Shown here piece after piece: positions 33,765-42,632 of a DNA stretch of 64,000 bases. Made by a program: the position numbers and the translations under genes. Each line of letters begins with the position of its first letter. Within the stretch, counting starts at the first letter, position 1. The notes beneath the pieces are model-generated. The model did no database searches. It had not been told where the DNA came from and worked only from the letters and a program-made list of their open reading frames with translations. Source of the stretch: Sciscionella marina DSM 45152 (GTDB lineage: Bacteria; Actinomycetota; Actinomycetes; Mycobacteriales; Pseudonocardiaceae); NCBI RefSeq assembly GCF_000379465.1, contig NZ_KB905458.1:1-64000 (forward strand), read 5' to 3'.

Positions 33765-34721
33765 ATGACACCCGCAGACAACGAGGTCCGCGACGGTTTC
33801 CACTCCCTGCGCGAGGGCGGCCTAAACTGGGACTCGTTCCCACTCCGCCTTTTCGTCAAGGGCAACAAAAAGTTCTGGAACCCCACCGATATCGACTTCA
33901 CCCAGGACGCCGAGGACTGGGCCGGGCTCACCGAACACCAACGGGAAAGCGCAACGCTGCTGTGCGCCCAGTTCATCGCGGGCGAGGAGGCGGTGACCGA
34001 GGACATCCAGCCGTTCATGAAGGCCATGGCGAAAACCGGGCGGCTCGGTGACGAAATGTATCTGAGCCAGTTCTGTTTCGAAGAGGCGAAACACTGCCAG
34101 GTTTTCCGGCTCTGGCTGGACGCGGTCGGTGTCTACCAGGACATCACGCACTGGGTCGCGGACAATCCGCACTACCGGAAACTGTTCTACGACGAGCTGC
34201 CGAATTCGCTCCGGATCCTGGAAGAGGACCCGTCGCCGGTCAACCAGATCCGCGCCTCGGTGACCTACAACCACGTCGTCGAAGGCTGCCTCGCACTGAC
34301 CGGGTACTACGCCTGGCAGCGCGCCTGCACCGAGCAGCACATTCTGCCCGGAATGCAGGAGCTGGTGAAACGCATCGGCGACGATGAGCGGCGGCACATG
34401 GCCTGGGGCACCTTCACCTGCCGTCGCCATGTCGCGGCGGACGACGCGAACTGGCAGGTCGTGCAGGACCGGATGGGCGAACTCGTGCCCGTCGCCCTCG
34501 AAATGATCAACTGGGACATGAACCGCTTCGACGAGCCGCCGTTCGGTGTCTCCCCCGAGGAAATGGCGAACTACGCCAGCGATCGGGCGGGCCGGCGGCT
34601 CGGCGCGATCGAGTCGGCACGCGGGGTTCCCGTCGAGCAGATCGATCTCGACTACTCACCGGAACGCCTCGAGGATACCTTCGGCGCGGAGGACGAGCAG
34701 GCACTCGCCACGACGGGTTAG
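33765..34721 (+). CDS. R2-like ligand-binding oxidase (R2lox)
   Basis: This ferritin-like protein carries a Mn/Fe cofactor, binds a long-chain fatty-acid-like ligand and forms a Val-Tyr crosslink; the physiological oxidation is unknown. The 318-aa sequence has the metal-ligand helices [21 protein letters not shown] (ExxH), [16 protein letters not shown] and [11 protein letters not shown] (ExxH). The Val after the first Glu and the Tyr pair in TGYYAW match the crosslinking residues. It is not the nucleotide-reducing R2: the radical Tyr context differs and no nrdE is adjacent. ATG 33765 has GAAAGG 8 nt upstream. The structured repeat copy D starts at the base after its TAG. Confidence 0.88.
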   Translation: MTPADNEVRDGFHSLREGGLNWDSFPLRLFVKGNKKFWNPTDIDFTQDAEDWAGLTEHQRESATLLCAQFIAGEEAVTEDIQPFMKAMAKTGRLGDEMYLSQFCFEEAKHCQVFRLWLDAVGVYQDITHWVADNPHYRKLFYDELPNSLRILEEDPSPVNQIRASVTYNHVVEGCLALTGYYAWQRACTEQHILPGMQELVKRIGDDERRHMAWGTFTCRRHVAADDANWQVVQDRMGELVPVALEMINWDMNRFDEPPFGVSPEEMANYASDRAGRRLGAIESARGVPVEQIDLDYSPERLEDTFGAEDEQALATTG

Positions 34722-34917
34722 GGCGTGCCCGATGGTCCACTGCCGTCGCGAGCGGGAGTCAGCGTGGCCGTGTCCTACGGGACACCCGCGCCCGAGATCG
34801 ACAAGGCAGCGGAAGGAGAGCGGGTTTCTCTGGCGACTGACGACAAGGCACGCCGCGCTGGCACGCGGCGGGCACACCGCCGACGTCGCAGCAGGCTACG
34901 GGATCATCAGGCGCGCC
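34722..34917 (+). repeat. dispersed structured element, copy D
   Basis: It begins immediately after the R2lox stop codon. The ends (34722-34738 and 34901-34917) can form a 17-pair stem with 14 Watson-Crick pairs, two G-T pairs and one A-C mismatch; the arm sequence is unlike those of the other copies. It holds GTGTCC-TAC-GGGACAC, a shorter AGAG-CGGGTTT-CTCT hairpin (34817-34831) and CGCCGCG-CTGGCA-CGCGGCG, which replaces the GCGAAGGTACTTCGC hairpin of B and C. From 34918 to the mntH start I see only a GTCACC-TTGC-GGTGAC hairpin (34922-34937). Confidence 0.82.
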
Positions 34918-35028
34918 ATTCGTCACCTTGCGGTGACACCGGAACAGCCAGGCGCTACCCTCCAGGCCTACGCGGAATCTGGAATGACTCCGAACACTGA
35001 GTGGGACTAGAGAACGGAGGCGGCCGGC

Positions 35029-36273
35029 GTGGTGTCGTTGACGGCTCTCCTGCCAAGGCTGTCGAAGGCACGTGGCGCGGCCGCACTGCTCGGACCGGCG
35101 TTCGTCGCCGCCATCGCCTATGTCGATCCGGGCAATGTCGCGACCAACACGCAGGCCGGGGCCGAATACGGCTACCTGCTGGTCTGGGTGGTCGTCGCGG
35201 CGAACCTGATGGCCTGCATCGTGCAGTACCTCTCCGCCAAACTCGGTCTGGTCACCGGCCAGTCGCTGCCCGAGGCGGTCGGCGAACGGCTGGCCAAACG
35301 GTCCCGGATCGCGTTCTGGCTGCAGGCCGAGGTCGTGGCGATGGCCACCGATCTGGCCGAAGTGCTCGGCGGGGCGATCGCGCTCAACCTGCTGTTCGGG
35401 CTTCCGGTGCTGCTCGGCGGCGTGATCACCGGAGTGATCTCCACGGTCCTGCTCGCCGTGCAGAACCGGTCCGGCCAGCGCCGCTTCGAATACGTGATCA
35501 CCGCGCTGCTGCTGGTGATCGTCGTCGGATTCCTCGCCGGACTGTTCGTCGCCCCGCCGAGTGGCGCAGAAACCCTGAACGGGCTGGTTCCCCGGTTCGG
35601 TGACCTGAACAGCGTGGTGCTCGCCGCCGGGATCCTCGGCGCGACCGTGATGCCGCACGCGGTGTATCTGCATTCCGCGCTCGCCAGGGACCGGCACGGC
35701 AAGCAGAGCCCCGAGCGGTTGCCGGACATGCTGCGCACCACGCGCACCGACGTCGGCGCGGCGATGATCCTGGCCGGGGCGGTGAACATCGGCATGCTGC
35801 TGCTCGCCGCCGCCGCGCTCGGCGGGCGCAGTGGAGTGGACAGCATCGAGGGCGTGTACGGCGCACTCAACGGGACCCTCGGCGGCGGGATCGGGTTGCT
35901 GTTCGCGCTCGGGCTGCTCGCCGCGGGATTCGCCTCGACCTCGGTCGGCTGCTACGCGGGTTCGGTGGTCATGCAGGGCTTGCTGCGCATGCGGATCCGG
36001 CTGCTCCTGCGCCGGACCCTCACCCTGATCCCGGCCCTGGTGTTCCTCGCCGCGGGCGCGGACCCGACGAAATCGCTGGTGATCTCCCAGGTGGTGCTCT
36101 CCTTCGGGCTTCCTTTCGCGCTCATCCCGCTGGTCTGGTTCACCTCCCGGCGCTCGGTCATGGGCGATTCGGTGAACCGGCGCCCGACCACGGTGATCGC
36201 CTGGCTGGTCACGGCGGTGATCGTGGCGCTGAACATCGCGCTGATCGTGCTCACCCTGACCGGCACGGCCTGA
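35029..36273 (+). CDS. mntH: NRAMP-family Mn2+/divalent metal transporter
   Basis: This proton-coupled importer of Mn2+ and Fe2+ has about 11 helices (414 aa). The first helix carries the metal-binding motif DPGN (YVDPGNVATN) and helix 6 carries MPHAVYLHSAL, both diagnostic of NRAMP. The GTG at 35029 has ACGGAGG about 8 nt before it. It lies downstream of R2lox on the same strand, separated by repeat copy D. Supplying Mn for the Mn/Fe oxidase is a reasonable inference. Confidence 0.95.
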   Translation: MVSLTALLPRLSKARGAAALLGPAFVAAIAYVDPGNVATNTQAGAEYGYLLVWVVVAANLMACIVQYLSAKLGLVTGQSLPEAVGERLAKRSRIAFWLQAEVVAMATDLAEVLGGAIALNLLFGLPVLLGGVITGVISTVLLAVQNRSGQRRFEYVITALLLVIVVGFLAGLFVAPPSGAETLNGLVPRFGDLNSVVLAAGILGATVMPHAVYLHSALARDRHGKQSPERLPDMLRTTRTDVGAAMILAGAVNIGMLLLAAAALGGRSGVDSIEGVYGALNGTLGGGIGLLFALGLLAAGFASTSVGCYAGSVVMQGLLRMRIRLLLRRTLTLIPALVFLAAGADPTKSLVISQVVLSFGLPFALIPLVWFTSRRSVMGDSVNRRPTTVIAWLVTAVIVALNIALIVLTLTGTA

Positions 36274-36304
36274 CCGCTTTTCCGGCGGCGCGGCGGGACG
36301 ATCC

Positions 36305-36853
36305 TCAGTTCTTCTTTCTCGCGCGAAAGGCTGCCGCTTTGACCCGGTTCTGACAGGCCGTCGAGCAGAACCGGCGGGTCCCGTTGCGCGAGGTGTCCAC
36401 GAACACCCGGTCACAGGCGGATGCCGTGCACACCCCGAGCCGGTCGTACACCGGGTTGCCGAGTATCACCGCGAGCGAGGTGGCCATGGGCGCCGCCCAG
36501 CTGCGCGCCCACTCCGCGTCCACGGCGTGGAAGTGCAGATGCCACGGTTCCTTGTCGTGCCTGGCCAGCACCGGAGCGGCCCCGGTCTCGGTGAGCAGCT
36601 CGTTGACCACCCCACAGGCATCGTCGATCCGTCCCTCGTCGATCGCGACGAAGACCGCACGCAGCCGCACCGCATAACCGCGCAGCCCCTCGATATTCAT
36701 CTCCGCCGGGTTCGAGAGGCTCCCGTCCGTGCGTTTCACGAGCGCCTCCCACACCTGGTCGTCCACGTTCTCCGCGGTGTACTCCTTGCCCAGCGCCAGC
36801 CCGGGGGTCAGCAGATTGACGGCGGTGACCGTCCGAGCGACGGTATCACTCAT
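36305..36853 (-). CDS. CGNR zinc-finger (ABATE domain) regulator
   Basis: The 182-aa protein has an N-terminal ABATE-type region (VNLLTPGLALGKEYTAENVDDQVWEAL) and a C-terminal CGNR zinc finger with C-x4-C and C-x3-C spacing (LGVCTASACDRVFVDTSRNGTRRFCSTACQNRVKAAAFRARKK). Such proteins are presumed DNA-binding regulators. ATG 36853 is chosen; it is divergent from the methyltransferase gene and is probably its regulator. Confidence 0.85.
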   Translation of the reverse strand: MSDTVARTVTAVNLLTPGLALGKEYTAENVDDQVWEALVKRTDGSLSNPAEMNIEGLRGYAVRLRAVFVAIDEGRIDDACGVVNELLTETGAAPVLARHDKEPWHLHFHAVDAEWARSWAAPMATSLAVILGNPVYDRLGVCTASACDRVFVDTSRNGTRRFCSTACQNRVKAAAFRARKKN

Positions 36854-36898
36854 ATGACTGTCGAAATCCACTTGACCAGTCACCCTTCCGGTTCTAAA

Positions 36899-36928
36899 GT
36901 CACTGTCGTAAAGCTTAACAGCAGTGAC
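36899..36928. promoter_or_regulatory. inverted repeat GTCACTG-N16-CAGTGAC
   Basis: A perfect 7-bp inverted repeat (36899-36905 and 36922-36928) lies in the 85-bp interval between the divergent CGNR regulator and methyltransferase genes. Its position suits an operator for the CGNR protein, but the binding pattern of this family is not known to me. Confidence 0.45.
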
Positions 36929-36938
36929 GGGAGCGGTA

Positions 36939-37727
36939 ATGCGTACGGAAACGGTATCCAGGCAGAAGGCGAGCGAATGGCTGCGGCGCTGGGACACGCA
37001 GCAGTCGAGCTTCTACACCGACCGCGAGGAGCGGTTCCGGGTGATGGGCGATGTGGTCGAGGCCGCGCTGGCCGAGGTCGACGAACCGGTGATCCTCGAC
37101 CTCGGCTGCGGGCCCGGCTCGCTCGCGATCCGGTTGCGTGAACGGCTGCCGCGGGCACGCATCATCGGCATCGACTCGGACCCGCTACTGCTCGGCCTGG
37201 CTCGCGCGGCCTATCCGGAGGAAGCCGAGTGGGTGGACGCGGACCTCGCGGGCCCGGCGTGGCGCGCGCACGTGCCCGGGCAGGTGCACGCCGCGGTGTC
37301 CACGACCGCGCTGCACTGGCTGACCGCGGAAGGACTCGGCTCGCTCTACCGCGCGCTGAGTGAACTGCTCGTGCCGGGCGGCGTGTTCGTCAATGGCGAC
37401 CACATGGGACTGGACGACGACGGACTCGACACCCTCGCCGACCGGGTACACGACCGCAGCCTCGATCGCGCCGGGGTGCGGGAGAACGAGGGCTGGCTGG
37501 ACTGGTGGGACGCGGTGCTCGCCGATGACGACCTCGCCGATCTCGCGCGGGCACGGGCCGAGCGGGTCCCGACCCAGGCCGATGCGGACAGTGACCACAA
37601 GCGGCACCACGGCACCAACGGCTTCTCGGTCGGGGCGCACCAGCGGCTGCTCGTGCGCTCGGGATTCCGCGCGGCGCATCCAGTATGGCAGGTCGGCAAC
37701 GACCACGTGCTCGTCGGCTCGCGCTGA
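36939..37727 (+). CDS. class I SAM-dependent methyltransferase
   Basis: This 262-aa cytoplasmic protein has motif I VILDLGCGPGSLAIRLRE, the acidic post-I strand IIGIDSDPLLLGLA and a motif II-like DADLAGPAW. The substrate is unknown. An ATG at 36939 with GGGAG upstream is preferred over a GTG at 36924 that lies inside the inverted repeat. It is probably controlled by the divergent CGNR protein. Confidence 0.87.
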   Translation: MRTETVSRQKASEWLRRWDTQQSSFYTDREERFRVMGDVVEAALAEVDEPVILDLGCGPGSLAIRLRERLPRARIIGIDSDPLLLGLARAAYPEEAEWVDADLAGPAWRAHVPGQVHAAVSTTALHWLTAEGLGSLYRALSELLVPGGVFVNGDHMGLDDDGLDTLADRVHDRSLDRAGVRENEGWLDWWDAVLADDDLADLARARAERVPTQADADSDHKRHHGTNGFSVGAHQRLLVRSGFRAAHPVWQVGNDHVLVGSR

Positions 37728-37807
37728 CCTTCCGGAACAGGCTGGACAAGGGGAACTCCGGGGGCTCCCCGATGCGGAACCGGTTCGGCGGGCGCATACT
37801 CGAGGAT

Positions 37808-38203
37808 ATGCGCCTGCTGTTGAACATCATCTGGTTCGTGCTCTGCGGGTTGTGGATGGCCATCGGGTACACCATCGCGGGGATCATCTGCTGCCTGCTG
37901 ATCGTGACGATCCCGTTCGGCATCGCCTCGTTCCGCATCGCGGTATACGCGCTGTGGCCGTTCGGGCGGTCCATCGAGCACCGGCCGAGCGCGGGCCTCG
38001 GTTCGCTGCTCGGCAACGTCATCTGGCTGATCTTCGCCGGCTGGTGGCTCGCCCTCGCGCACATCGTGACCGGGATCGCGCAGTGCGTGACGATCATCGG
38101 CCTTCCACTGGGGATCGCGAATTTCAAGCTCATTCCGATCTCACTCACGCCGCTGGGTACCCGAATCGTGGACAGCGATGTTTACCTCCCGTCCCGGAGT
38201 TGA
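37808..38203 (+). CDS. YccF-family membrane protein
   Basis: The 131-aa protein has the two duplicated YccF segments: MRLLLNIIWFVLCGLWMAIGYTIAGIICCLLIVTIPFGIASFRIA and LGNVIWLIFAGWWLALAHIVTGIAQCVTIIGLPLGIANFKL. Four helices are expected; function is unknown. The ATG at 37808 matches the family start; in-frame codons upstream to 37685 are less likely to be coding. Confidence 0.9.
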   Translation: MRLLLNIIWFVLCGLWMAIGYTIAGIICCLLIVTIPFGIASFRIAVYALWPFGRSIEHRPSAGLGSLLGNVIWLIFAGWWLALAHIVTGIAQCVTIIGLPLGIANFKLIPISLTPLGTRIVDSDVYLPSRS

Positions 38204-38272
38204 AAACCACTTGCCGAACACCGGCATACGCGGTTAACGTTGGCAGTACACGGGAAAGGAGGTGGTCCAGCG

Positions 38273-38311
38273 TTGAATAGCTATTGGACTCGTGAGGTGA
38301 CTGTCCGCTAG
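38273..38311 (+). CDS. putative 12-residue leader peptide with extended Shine-Dalgarno
   Basis: A TTG-started mini-frame encodes LNSYWTREVTVR. It is preceded by GAAAGGAGGTGGTCC (38254-38268), which complements the 16S rRNA tail over nearly its whole length (one G-T-type change from GAAAGGAGGTGATCC), the strongest ribosome site in the window. Downstream GGTGT (38331), ACACC (38343) and GGTGT (38354) can form two mutually exclusive hairpins, followed by an intrinsic terminator. I recall similar short peptides in other actinobacteria but cannot verify it here. The role may be attenuation of the next gene. Confidence 0.45.
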   Translation: MNSYWTREVTVR

Positions 38312-38395
38312 TCGCCCTTTGACGCCTTTCGGTGTTTCTTCGACACCTTTCTTGGTGTTCCGGCGGTGGCCGGTGAATACCAGGCAGTTACCGGA

Positions 38396-38453
38396 CCCAG
38401 GGCCCGTCGAACCTTGTCCAGTTCGACATAAAAGGGCCCTGGGTTTCTTATTT
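38396..38453 (+). terminator. intrinsic terminator / attenuator
   Basis: CCCAGGGCCC (38396-38405) pairs with GGGCCCTGGG (38434-38443), enclosing a second stem GTCGAAC/GTTCGAC (38406-38412 and 38421-38427), and is followed by TTTCTTATTT. It lies between the putative leader peptide and the 98-aa gene that starts at 38479. Confidence 0.82.
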
Positions 38454-38478
38454 CGCGTGAGGGGATACCGTTTCCGTC

Positions 38479-38775
38479 ATGACGACAGCGAACACTGGAC
38501 AGCTCTGGCTACAGGCGGCCGAGGCCTTCGTGAAGGAAAGCAGCATCGGCGAGGTCTACTTCGACGGGCCCGACGTCTACGTCCGCACCACCATGCAATC
38601 CCCGCAGGACAACGGAAGCGGCCCGATCGAGCACCACATCGCGAGCTGCGAATCGACCGAGGACGCGGCCGCCATCGCCGAACGGCTGGTCTATGTGCTC
38701 GGCGCCCACTCCGGGCAGGCGGGACTCGTCGAACTCGACGAGGAAGGCGAATTCTCGCTTTCCCTGTTCTCCTGA
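38479..38775 (+). CDS. small acidic protein of unknown function
   Basis: The 98-aa cytoplasmic protein is acidic, with mixed alpha/beta character (GQLWLQAAEAFVKESSIGEVYFDGPDVYVRTTM and a C-terminal ELDEEGEFSLSLF). The ATG follows GAGGGG and a terminator-like structure, so transcription may depend on readthrough. Codon usage is normal for the window. I do not recognise the family. Confidence 0.65.
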   Translation: MTTANTGQLWLQAAEAFVKESSIGEVYFDGPDVYVRTTMQSPQDNGSGPIEHHIASCESTEDAAAIAERLVYVLGAHSGQAGLVELDEEGEFSLSLFS

Positions 38776-38797
38776 ATCGGCGAACCCGGGGTCCGCG

Positions 38798-39445
38798 TCA
38801 CCGGGTCCCGGGCGCCTTCTTTTCTTCGAGAACCGAGTCGAATCCGCGCTCCAGACAATCGAATGCGAGATCGATCACTTTTACCTGGTCCGCACGAACC
38901 TGCCGCAGATCATCGCCGTTCATGATCCGGCGTTTCGCGGTATCGAAAACACTACCGAGCGCCGCCCCGATCAGCTCACCGAGCAATACCGCCTCGAATT
39001 CCGTCGCACATTCCGGGCGCAGCGCCTCGGTCAGCGCCGCCGCCGTCTCCGCGCGCTGCTCGATGGACCGGGCGAACAGCGCCGGAGTCTCGTGCACCAG
39101 TTTCCAGAAGGGCGCGACCGAGGCGATGGCCCCGGAAAGCGGATTCTTCTCGGCGAGCAGCCGGTGCTGATGGGCGCGCAGCGCCTCGAGCACCGATTCG
39201 CCCTCGGTACGCCCCGTGATCAGCGCGCAGATCTCGTGCCTGCCTTCCGCGGTCCGGTCCAGCAGCAGGTCCTCCTTGCATGGGAAGTAGTTGAACACGG
39301 TCATCTTCGAGACCTCGGCGGCCTCGGCCACCTCGGCGACGGTCACCGCATCGAACCCGCGCGCGAAGAACAGGCCCGTTGCCACTTCCGAAATGCGCCG
39401 CCGCGTCTGCCACTTTTTCCGCTCACGCAACCCCTGTCCGGCCAT
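38798..39445 (-). CDS. TetR-family regulator
   Basis: This 215-aa protein has an HTH at about residues 10-57 (WQTRRRISEVATGLFFARGFDAVTVAEVAEAAEVSKMTVFNYFPCKEDLLLD) and a helical effector domain. ATG 39445 is preferred to a longer frame. It is divergent from an FAD monooxygenase gene and likely represses it; the inducer may be an aromatic compound or an antibiotic. Confidence 0.92.
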   Translation of the reverse strand: MAGQGLRERKKWQTRRRISEVATGLFFARGFDAVTVAEVAEAAEVSKMTVFNYFPCKEDLLLDRTAEGRHEICALITGRTEGESVLEALRAHQHRLLAEKNPLSGAIASVAPFWKLVHETPALFARSIEQRAETAAALTEALRPECATEFEAVLLGELIGAALGSVFDTAKRRIMNGDDLRQVRADQVKVIDLAFDCLERGFDSVLEEKKAPGTR

Positions 39446-39447
39446 GC

Positions 39448-39496
39448 GCCGATAATAGACCACACACAAACTTTGACTCGGTACATGTTTATCGGC
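39448..39496. promoter_or_regulatory. inverted repeat GCCGATAA / TTATCGGC flanking the tetR-monooxygenase promoters
   Basis: Perfect 8-bp arms at 39448-39455 and 39489-39496 bracket the 62-bp interval between the divergent genes. The spacing (33 bp) is wide for a single TetR dimer, so they may be two half-sites or chance. A TTGACT -35-like sequence (39474-39479) lies between them. Confidence 0.4.
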
Positions 39497-39507
39497 ATAC
39501 TCGCCGC

Positions 39508-41007
39508 ATGGACTACGACGTGATCGTCGCCGGAGCGGGGCCGACCGGACTCATGCTCGCCGGGGAACTCGGAATGCGTGGCATCTCCACCCTCGTGCTC
39601 GAACGCGATACCGAGCCGGATCCGACCGTCAAGGCGGGCGCGATCAATGTGCCGACCATCGAAGCCTTGCGGCGCAGGGGATTCGAGGAACGGCTGCGGG
39701 AGTATCACGATCAGATGCTGAGCCGGATGCTGCCGATGTTCGCCCGCGAGGACGAGCCCGACCCCACCCTCGAAGACGTGCGCTCGTGGACGAAGACGAT
39801 CGGCGGTCACTTCGGCGGACTGTTCGCCATCGATCCGAGCCAGGTCCCCGCCGACGACCGGTACGCCGATGTGCCGAGCGGTAAGGGTGGCTGGATGGTC
39901 ACCCAGCAGCAGCTCGAGGCCGAACTCGCCGACTGGGTGACCGGGCTCGGCATCGAGGTGCGGCGCGGGAGCGAGCTCATCGGGTTCACCGAACAGGCCT
40001 CCGGCATCGAGGTCGGCTGCGCGAACGGCGACCGGATCGAAGCACGTTATCTGGTCGGGGCCGATGGTGGCCGCAGCCTGGTGCGCAAACTCGCCGGTTT
40101 CGAGTTCCCCGGAACCGAGCCGACGCTCACCGGGCACCAGGCCATCGTGGACATGGACCATCCGGAGCAGCTGCCGAAATCCTGGAACCGGATGGAACAC
40201 GGCATGCTGGTACACGGTCCCGGCCCGGGACGCATTCTCACCGTGGAATTCGACGGCCCGCCCGCCGATCGGGACGCGCCGATCACCACGGCCGAACTAC
40301 AGGAGAGTCTGCGCAGGGTCAGCGGAACCGATATCGTCATCACCGCGGTGCACAGCGCGACCCAGTTCACCGACAACGCACGCCAGGCCACGGATTATCG
40401 CAGGGGCAGGGTTTTCCTGGCCGGAGACGCGGCACATGTGCACTCCCCCTTCGGCGGCCAGGGACTCAACCTCGGGATCGGCGACGCGGTCAATCTCGGC
40501 TGGAAACTCGCCGCAGCACTGCACGGCACCGCACCGGAAGGCCTGCTGGAGAGCTACACGAGCGAACGCCATCCGGTCGGCGCCCGCATCCTGGAGATCA
40601 CCCGCGCCCAGATCGCCATGATGCGTCCCGGCCCGCAAGTCTCGGCGCTGCGCGGATTGCTCACCGAGCTGATGTCCACAGTGGACGGAAACACCTACTT
40701 CGTGAACCTGATGTCCGGGCGCGCGCACCATTACGCACTGCCGGGCTCGCATCCACTCGTCGGCACCCAGCTGCCCGCCGCCCGGATCGAGGACGACATC
40801 ACGCCGTTGCGCAGTGGCACGGGCTCCCTGTTCGGTGCCGAGGTACCGCACGGCTGGGCCGACCGAGTCACGCCTGCCCCCGCTGCGGCCGAACTGCCCG
40901 CCATGCTGGCGCGCCCGGACGGCTACGTCGCCTGGGCGGGCGAGGAACCGGACACGGAACTGGAAACCGCGCTGCGTGCCTGGTTCGGCGAACCTACTTC
41001 TCCTTGA
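39508..41007 (+). CDS. FAD-dependent aromatic monooxygenase
   Basis: This 499-aa class A flavoprotein hydroxylase has an N-terminal GxGxxG ([21 protein letters not shown]), the middle DG motif ([18 protein letters not shown]) and the C-terminal GD motif ([35 protein letters not shown]). It resembles polyketide or rifamycin hydroxylases and PheA/TfdB-type enzymes; the substrate is unproven. It overlaps the convergent acyl-CoA ligase gene by 14 bp and is divergent from tetR. Confidence 0.9.
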   Translation: MDYDVIVAGAGPTGLMLAGELGMRGISTLVLERDTEPDPTVKAGAINVPTIEALRRRGFEERLREYHDQMLSRMLPMFAREDEPDPTLEDVRSWTKTIGGHFGGLFAIDPSQVPADDRYADVPSGKGGWMVTQQQLEAELADWVTGLGIEVRRGSELIGFTEQASGIEVGCANGDRIEARYLVGADGGRSLVRKLAGFEFPGTEPTLTGHQAIVDMDHPEQLPKSWNRMEHGMLVHGPGPGRILTVEFDGPPADRDAPITTAELQESLRRVSGTDIVITAVHSATQFTDNARQATDYRRGRVFLAGDAAHVHSPFGGQGLNLGIGDAVNLGWKLAAALHGTAPEGLLESYTSERHPVGARILEITRAQIAMMRPGPQVSALRGLLTELMSTVDGNTYFVNLMSGRAHHYALPGSHPLVGTQLPAARIEDDITPLRSGTGSLFGAEVPHGWADRVTPAPAAAELPAMLARPDGYVAWAGEEPDTELETALRAWFGEPTSP

Positions 41008-42616
41008 GCCGCAACAGATCCGCGGCCCGCTCGCGCATCTCGACCTTGCGCACTTTTCCGGTGACGGTCATCGGGAACTCCTCGACGACGTGCACATAGC
41101 GCGGGATCTTGTAGTGCGCGAGCTTGCCCTGACAGAACGCGCGCAGTGTCTGCTCGGTCAGTGGTTCAGCGCCGTCGCGCATCCGCACCCAGGCCATCAG
41201 TTCCTCGCCGTACTTCTCGTCCGGGACCCCGATGACCTGCGCGTCGAGAATGTCCTCGTGGGTGTAGAGGAATTCCTCGATCTCGCGCGGATAGATGTTC
41301 TCCCCGCCCCGGATGACCATGTCCTTGATACGGCCGGTGATGGTCACATAACCGTTGTCGTCCAGCACCGCGAGATCCCCGGTGTGCATCCACCGCGCCG
41401 CATCGATGACCTCGGCCGTCTTGTCCGCCTGGTTCCAGTAGCCGAGCATCACCGAATAGCCGCGGGTGCACAGCTCGCCGGGTTCACCGCGCGGCACGGT
41501 CAACCCGGTCACCGGATCCACCACCTTGATCTCCAGGTGCGGGCCGACCCTGCCGACCGTGGAGACCCGCAGCTCGATCGAATCGTCCGCGCGGGTCTGG
41601 GTGGAAACCGGTGAGGTCTCGGTCATTCCGTAACAAATGGAGACCTCGGTCATGCCCATTTTGTCGATGACCTGTTTCATCACCTCGACCGGGCAAGGCG
41701 AGCCCGCCATGATCCCGGTGCGCAGACTGGAAAGGTCGTACTCGCCGAATTGTTCGCTCGCCAACTCCGCGATGAACATCGTCGGCACCCCGTAGAGCGA
41801 GGTGCACCGTTCCCCGGCGACCGCGCCCAAGGTGGGTTCCGGCTCGAAACCCGCGCCGGGCAACACCATCGCCGCACCATGGGAGGTCGCCGCGAGGTTG
41901 CCCATCACCATGCCGAAACAGTGATAGAACGGCACCGGAATACAGATCCGGTCCTGCTCGGTGTACCGGCACAGTTCGCCGACGAAGAACCCGTTGTTCA
42001 GGATATTGTGATGGGAAAGCGTCGCGCCCTTGGGAAATCCGGTCGTACCCGAGGTGTACTGGATGTTGATCGGATCGTCCGCGGAAAGTTCCGCCTCGAT
42101 CTCGGTGAGCCGCGCGCGATCGCCGCCACGACCGGATTCGAGCAGCGCGTCGAACTGCTCGCCGAGCAGGATCACCTCGGCCAGGTCCGGGCAGTTCGGC
42201 CGCACCTGCTCGATCATGCCCGCGTAGTCCGAGGTCTTGAACGAACGCGCGGCGACGAGCGTGCGCACGCCGGCCTGATTGAGCACGTACTCCAGCTCGT
42301 GCACCCGATACGAGGGGTTGATGTTCACCAGGATCGCGCCGAGCCGCGCCGTCGCGTACTGGGTGAGTGTCCATTCCGGATGGTTGGGTGACCAGATGCC
42401 GACCCGATCCCCTTTGCGCACACCGGAATCCGCGAGGCCCAGCGCGAGCGCGTCCACATCGGCCAGGAATTCCGAATAACTCCACCGCCTGCCGCTCGGA
42501 CAGTCCACGAGTGCATCCCGGTCCCCGAATCGCGCGACGGTCTGTGCGAGATTCGCGCCGATGGTGTCACCGAGCAGTGCAACATCGGAAATGCCGGACG
42601 CGTAACTGGTGCTCAT
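40994..42616 (-). CDS. fatty-acyl-CoA synthetase (FadD-type AMP ligase)
   Basis: This 540-aa adenylate-forming enzyme activates a carboxylic acid to its acyl-CoA. Motifs seen are the P-loop [26 protein letters not shown] (A5), [39 protein letters not shown] (A7-A8) and the catalytic Lys of [12 protein letters not shown] (A10). Medium- to long-chain fatty acids are likely. It is full length. Confidence 0.92.
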   Translation of the reverse strand: MSTSYASGISDVALLGDTIGANLAQTVARFGDRDALVDCPSGRRWSYSEFLADVDALALGLADSGVRKGDRVGIWSPNHPEWTLTQYATARLGAILVNINPSYRVHELEYVLNQAGVRTLVAARSFKTSDYAGMIEQVRPNCPDLAEVILLGEQFDALLESGRGGDRARLTEIEAELSADDPINIQYTSGTTGFPKGATLSHHNILNNGFFVGELCRYTEQDRICIPVPFYHCFGMVMGNLAATSHGAAMVLPGAGFEPEPTLGAVAGERCTSLYGVPTMFIAELASEQFGEYDLSSLRTGIMAGSPCPVEVMKQVIDKMGMTEVSICYGMTETSPVSTQTRADDSIELRVSTVGRVGPHLEIKVVDPVTGLTVPRGEPGELCTRGYSVMLGYWNQADKTAEVIDAARWMHTGDLAVLDDNGYVTITGRIKDMVIRGGENIYPREIEEFLYTHEDILDAQVIGVPDEKYGEELMAWVRMRDGAEPLTEQTLRAFCQGKLAHYKIPRYVHVVEEFPMTVTGKVRKVEMRERAADLLRLKEK

Positions 42617-42632
42617 CCCTGCTCCCTTGCAG

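Noticed and set aside
33765-34721. Annotation as class I ribonucleotide reductase small subunit (NrdF/NrdB)
   Set aside because: Length, EEAKH/DDERRH spacing, the TGYYAW segment, the preceding TetR gene and the lack of nrdE point to R2lox.
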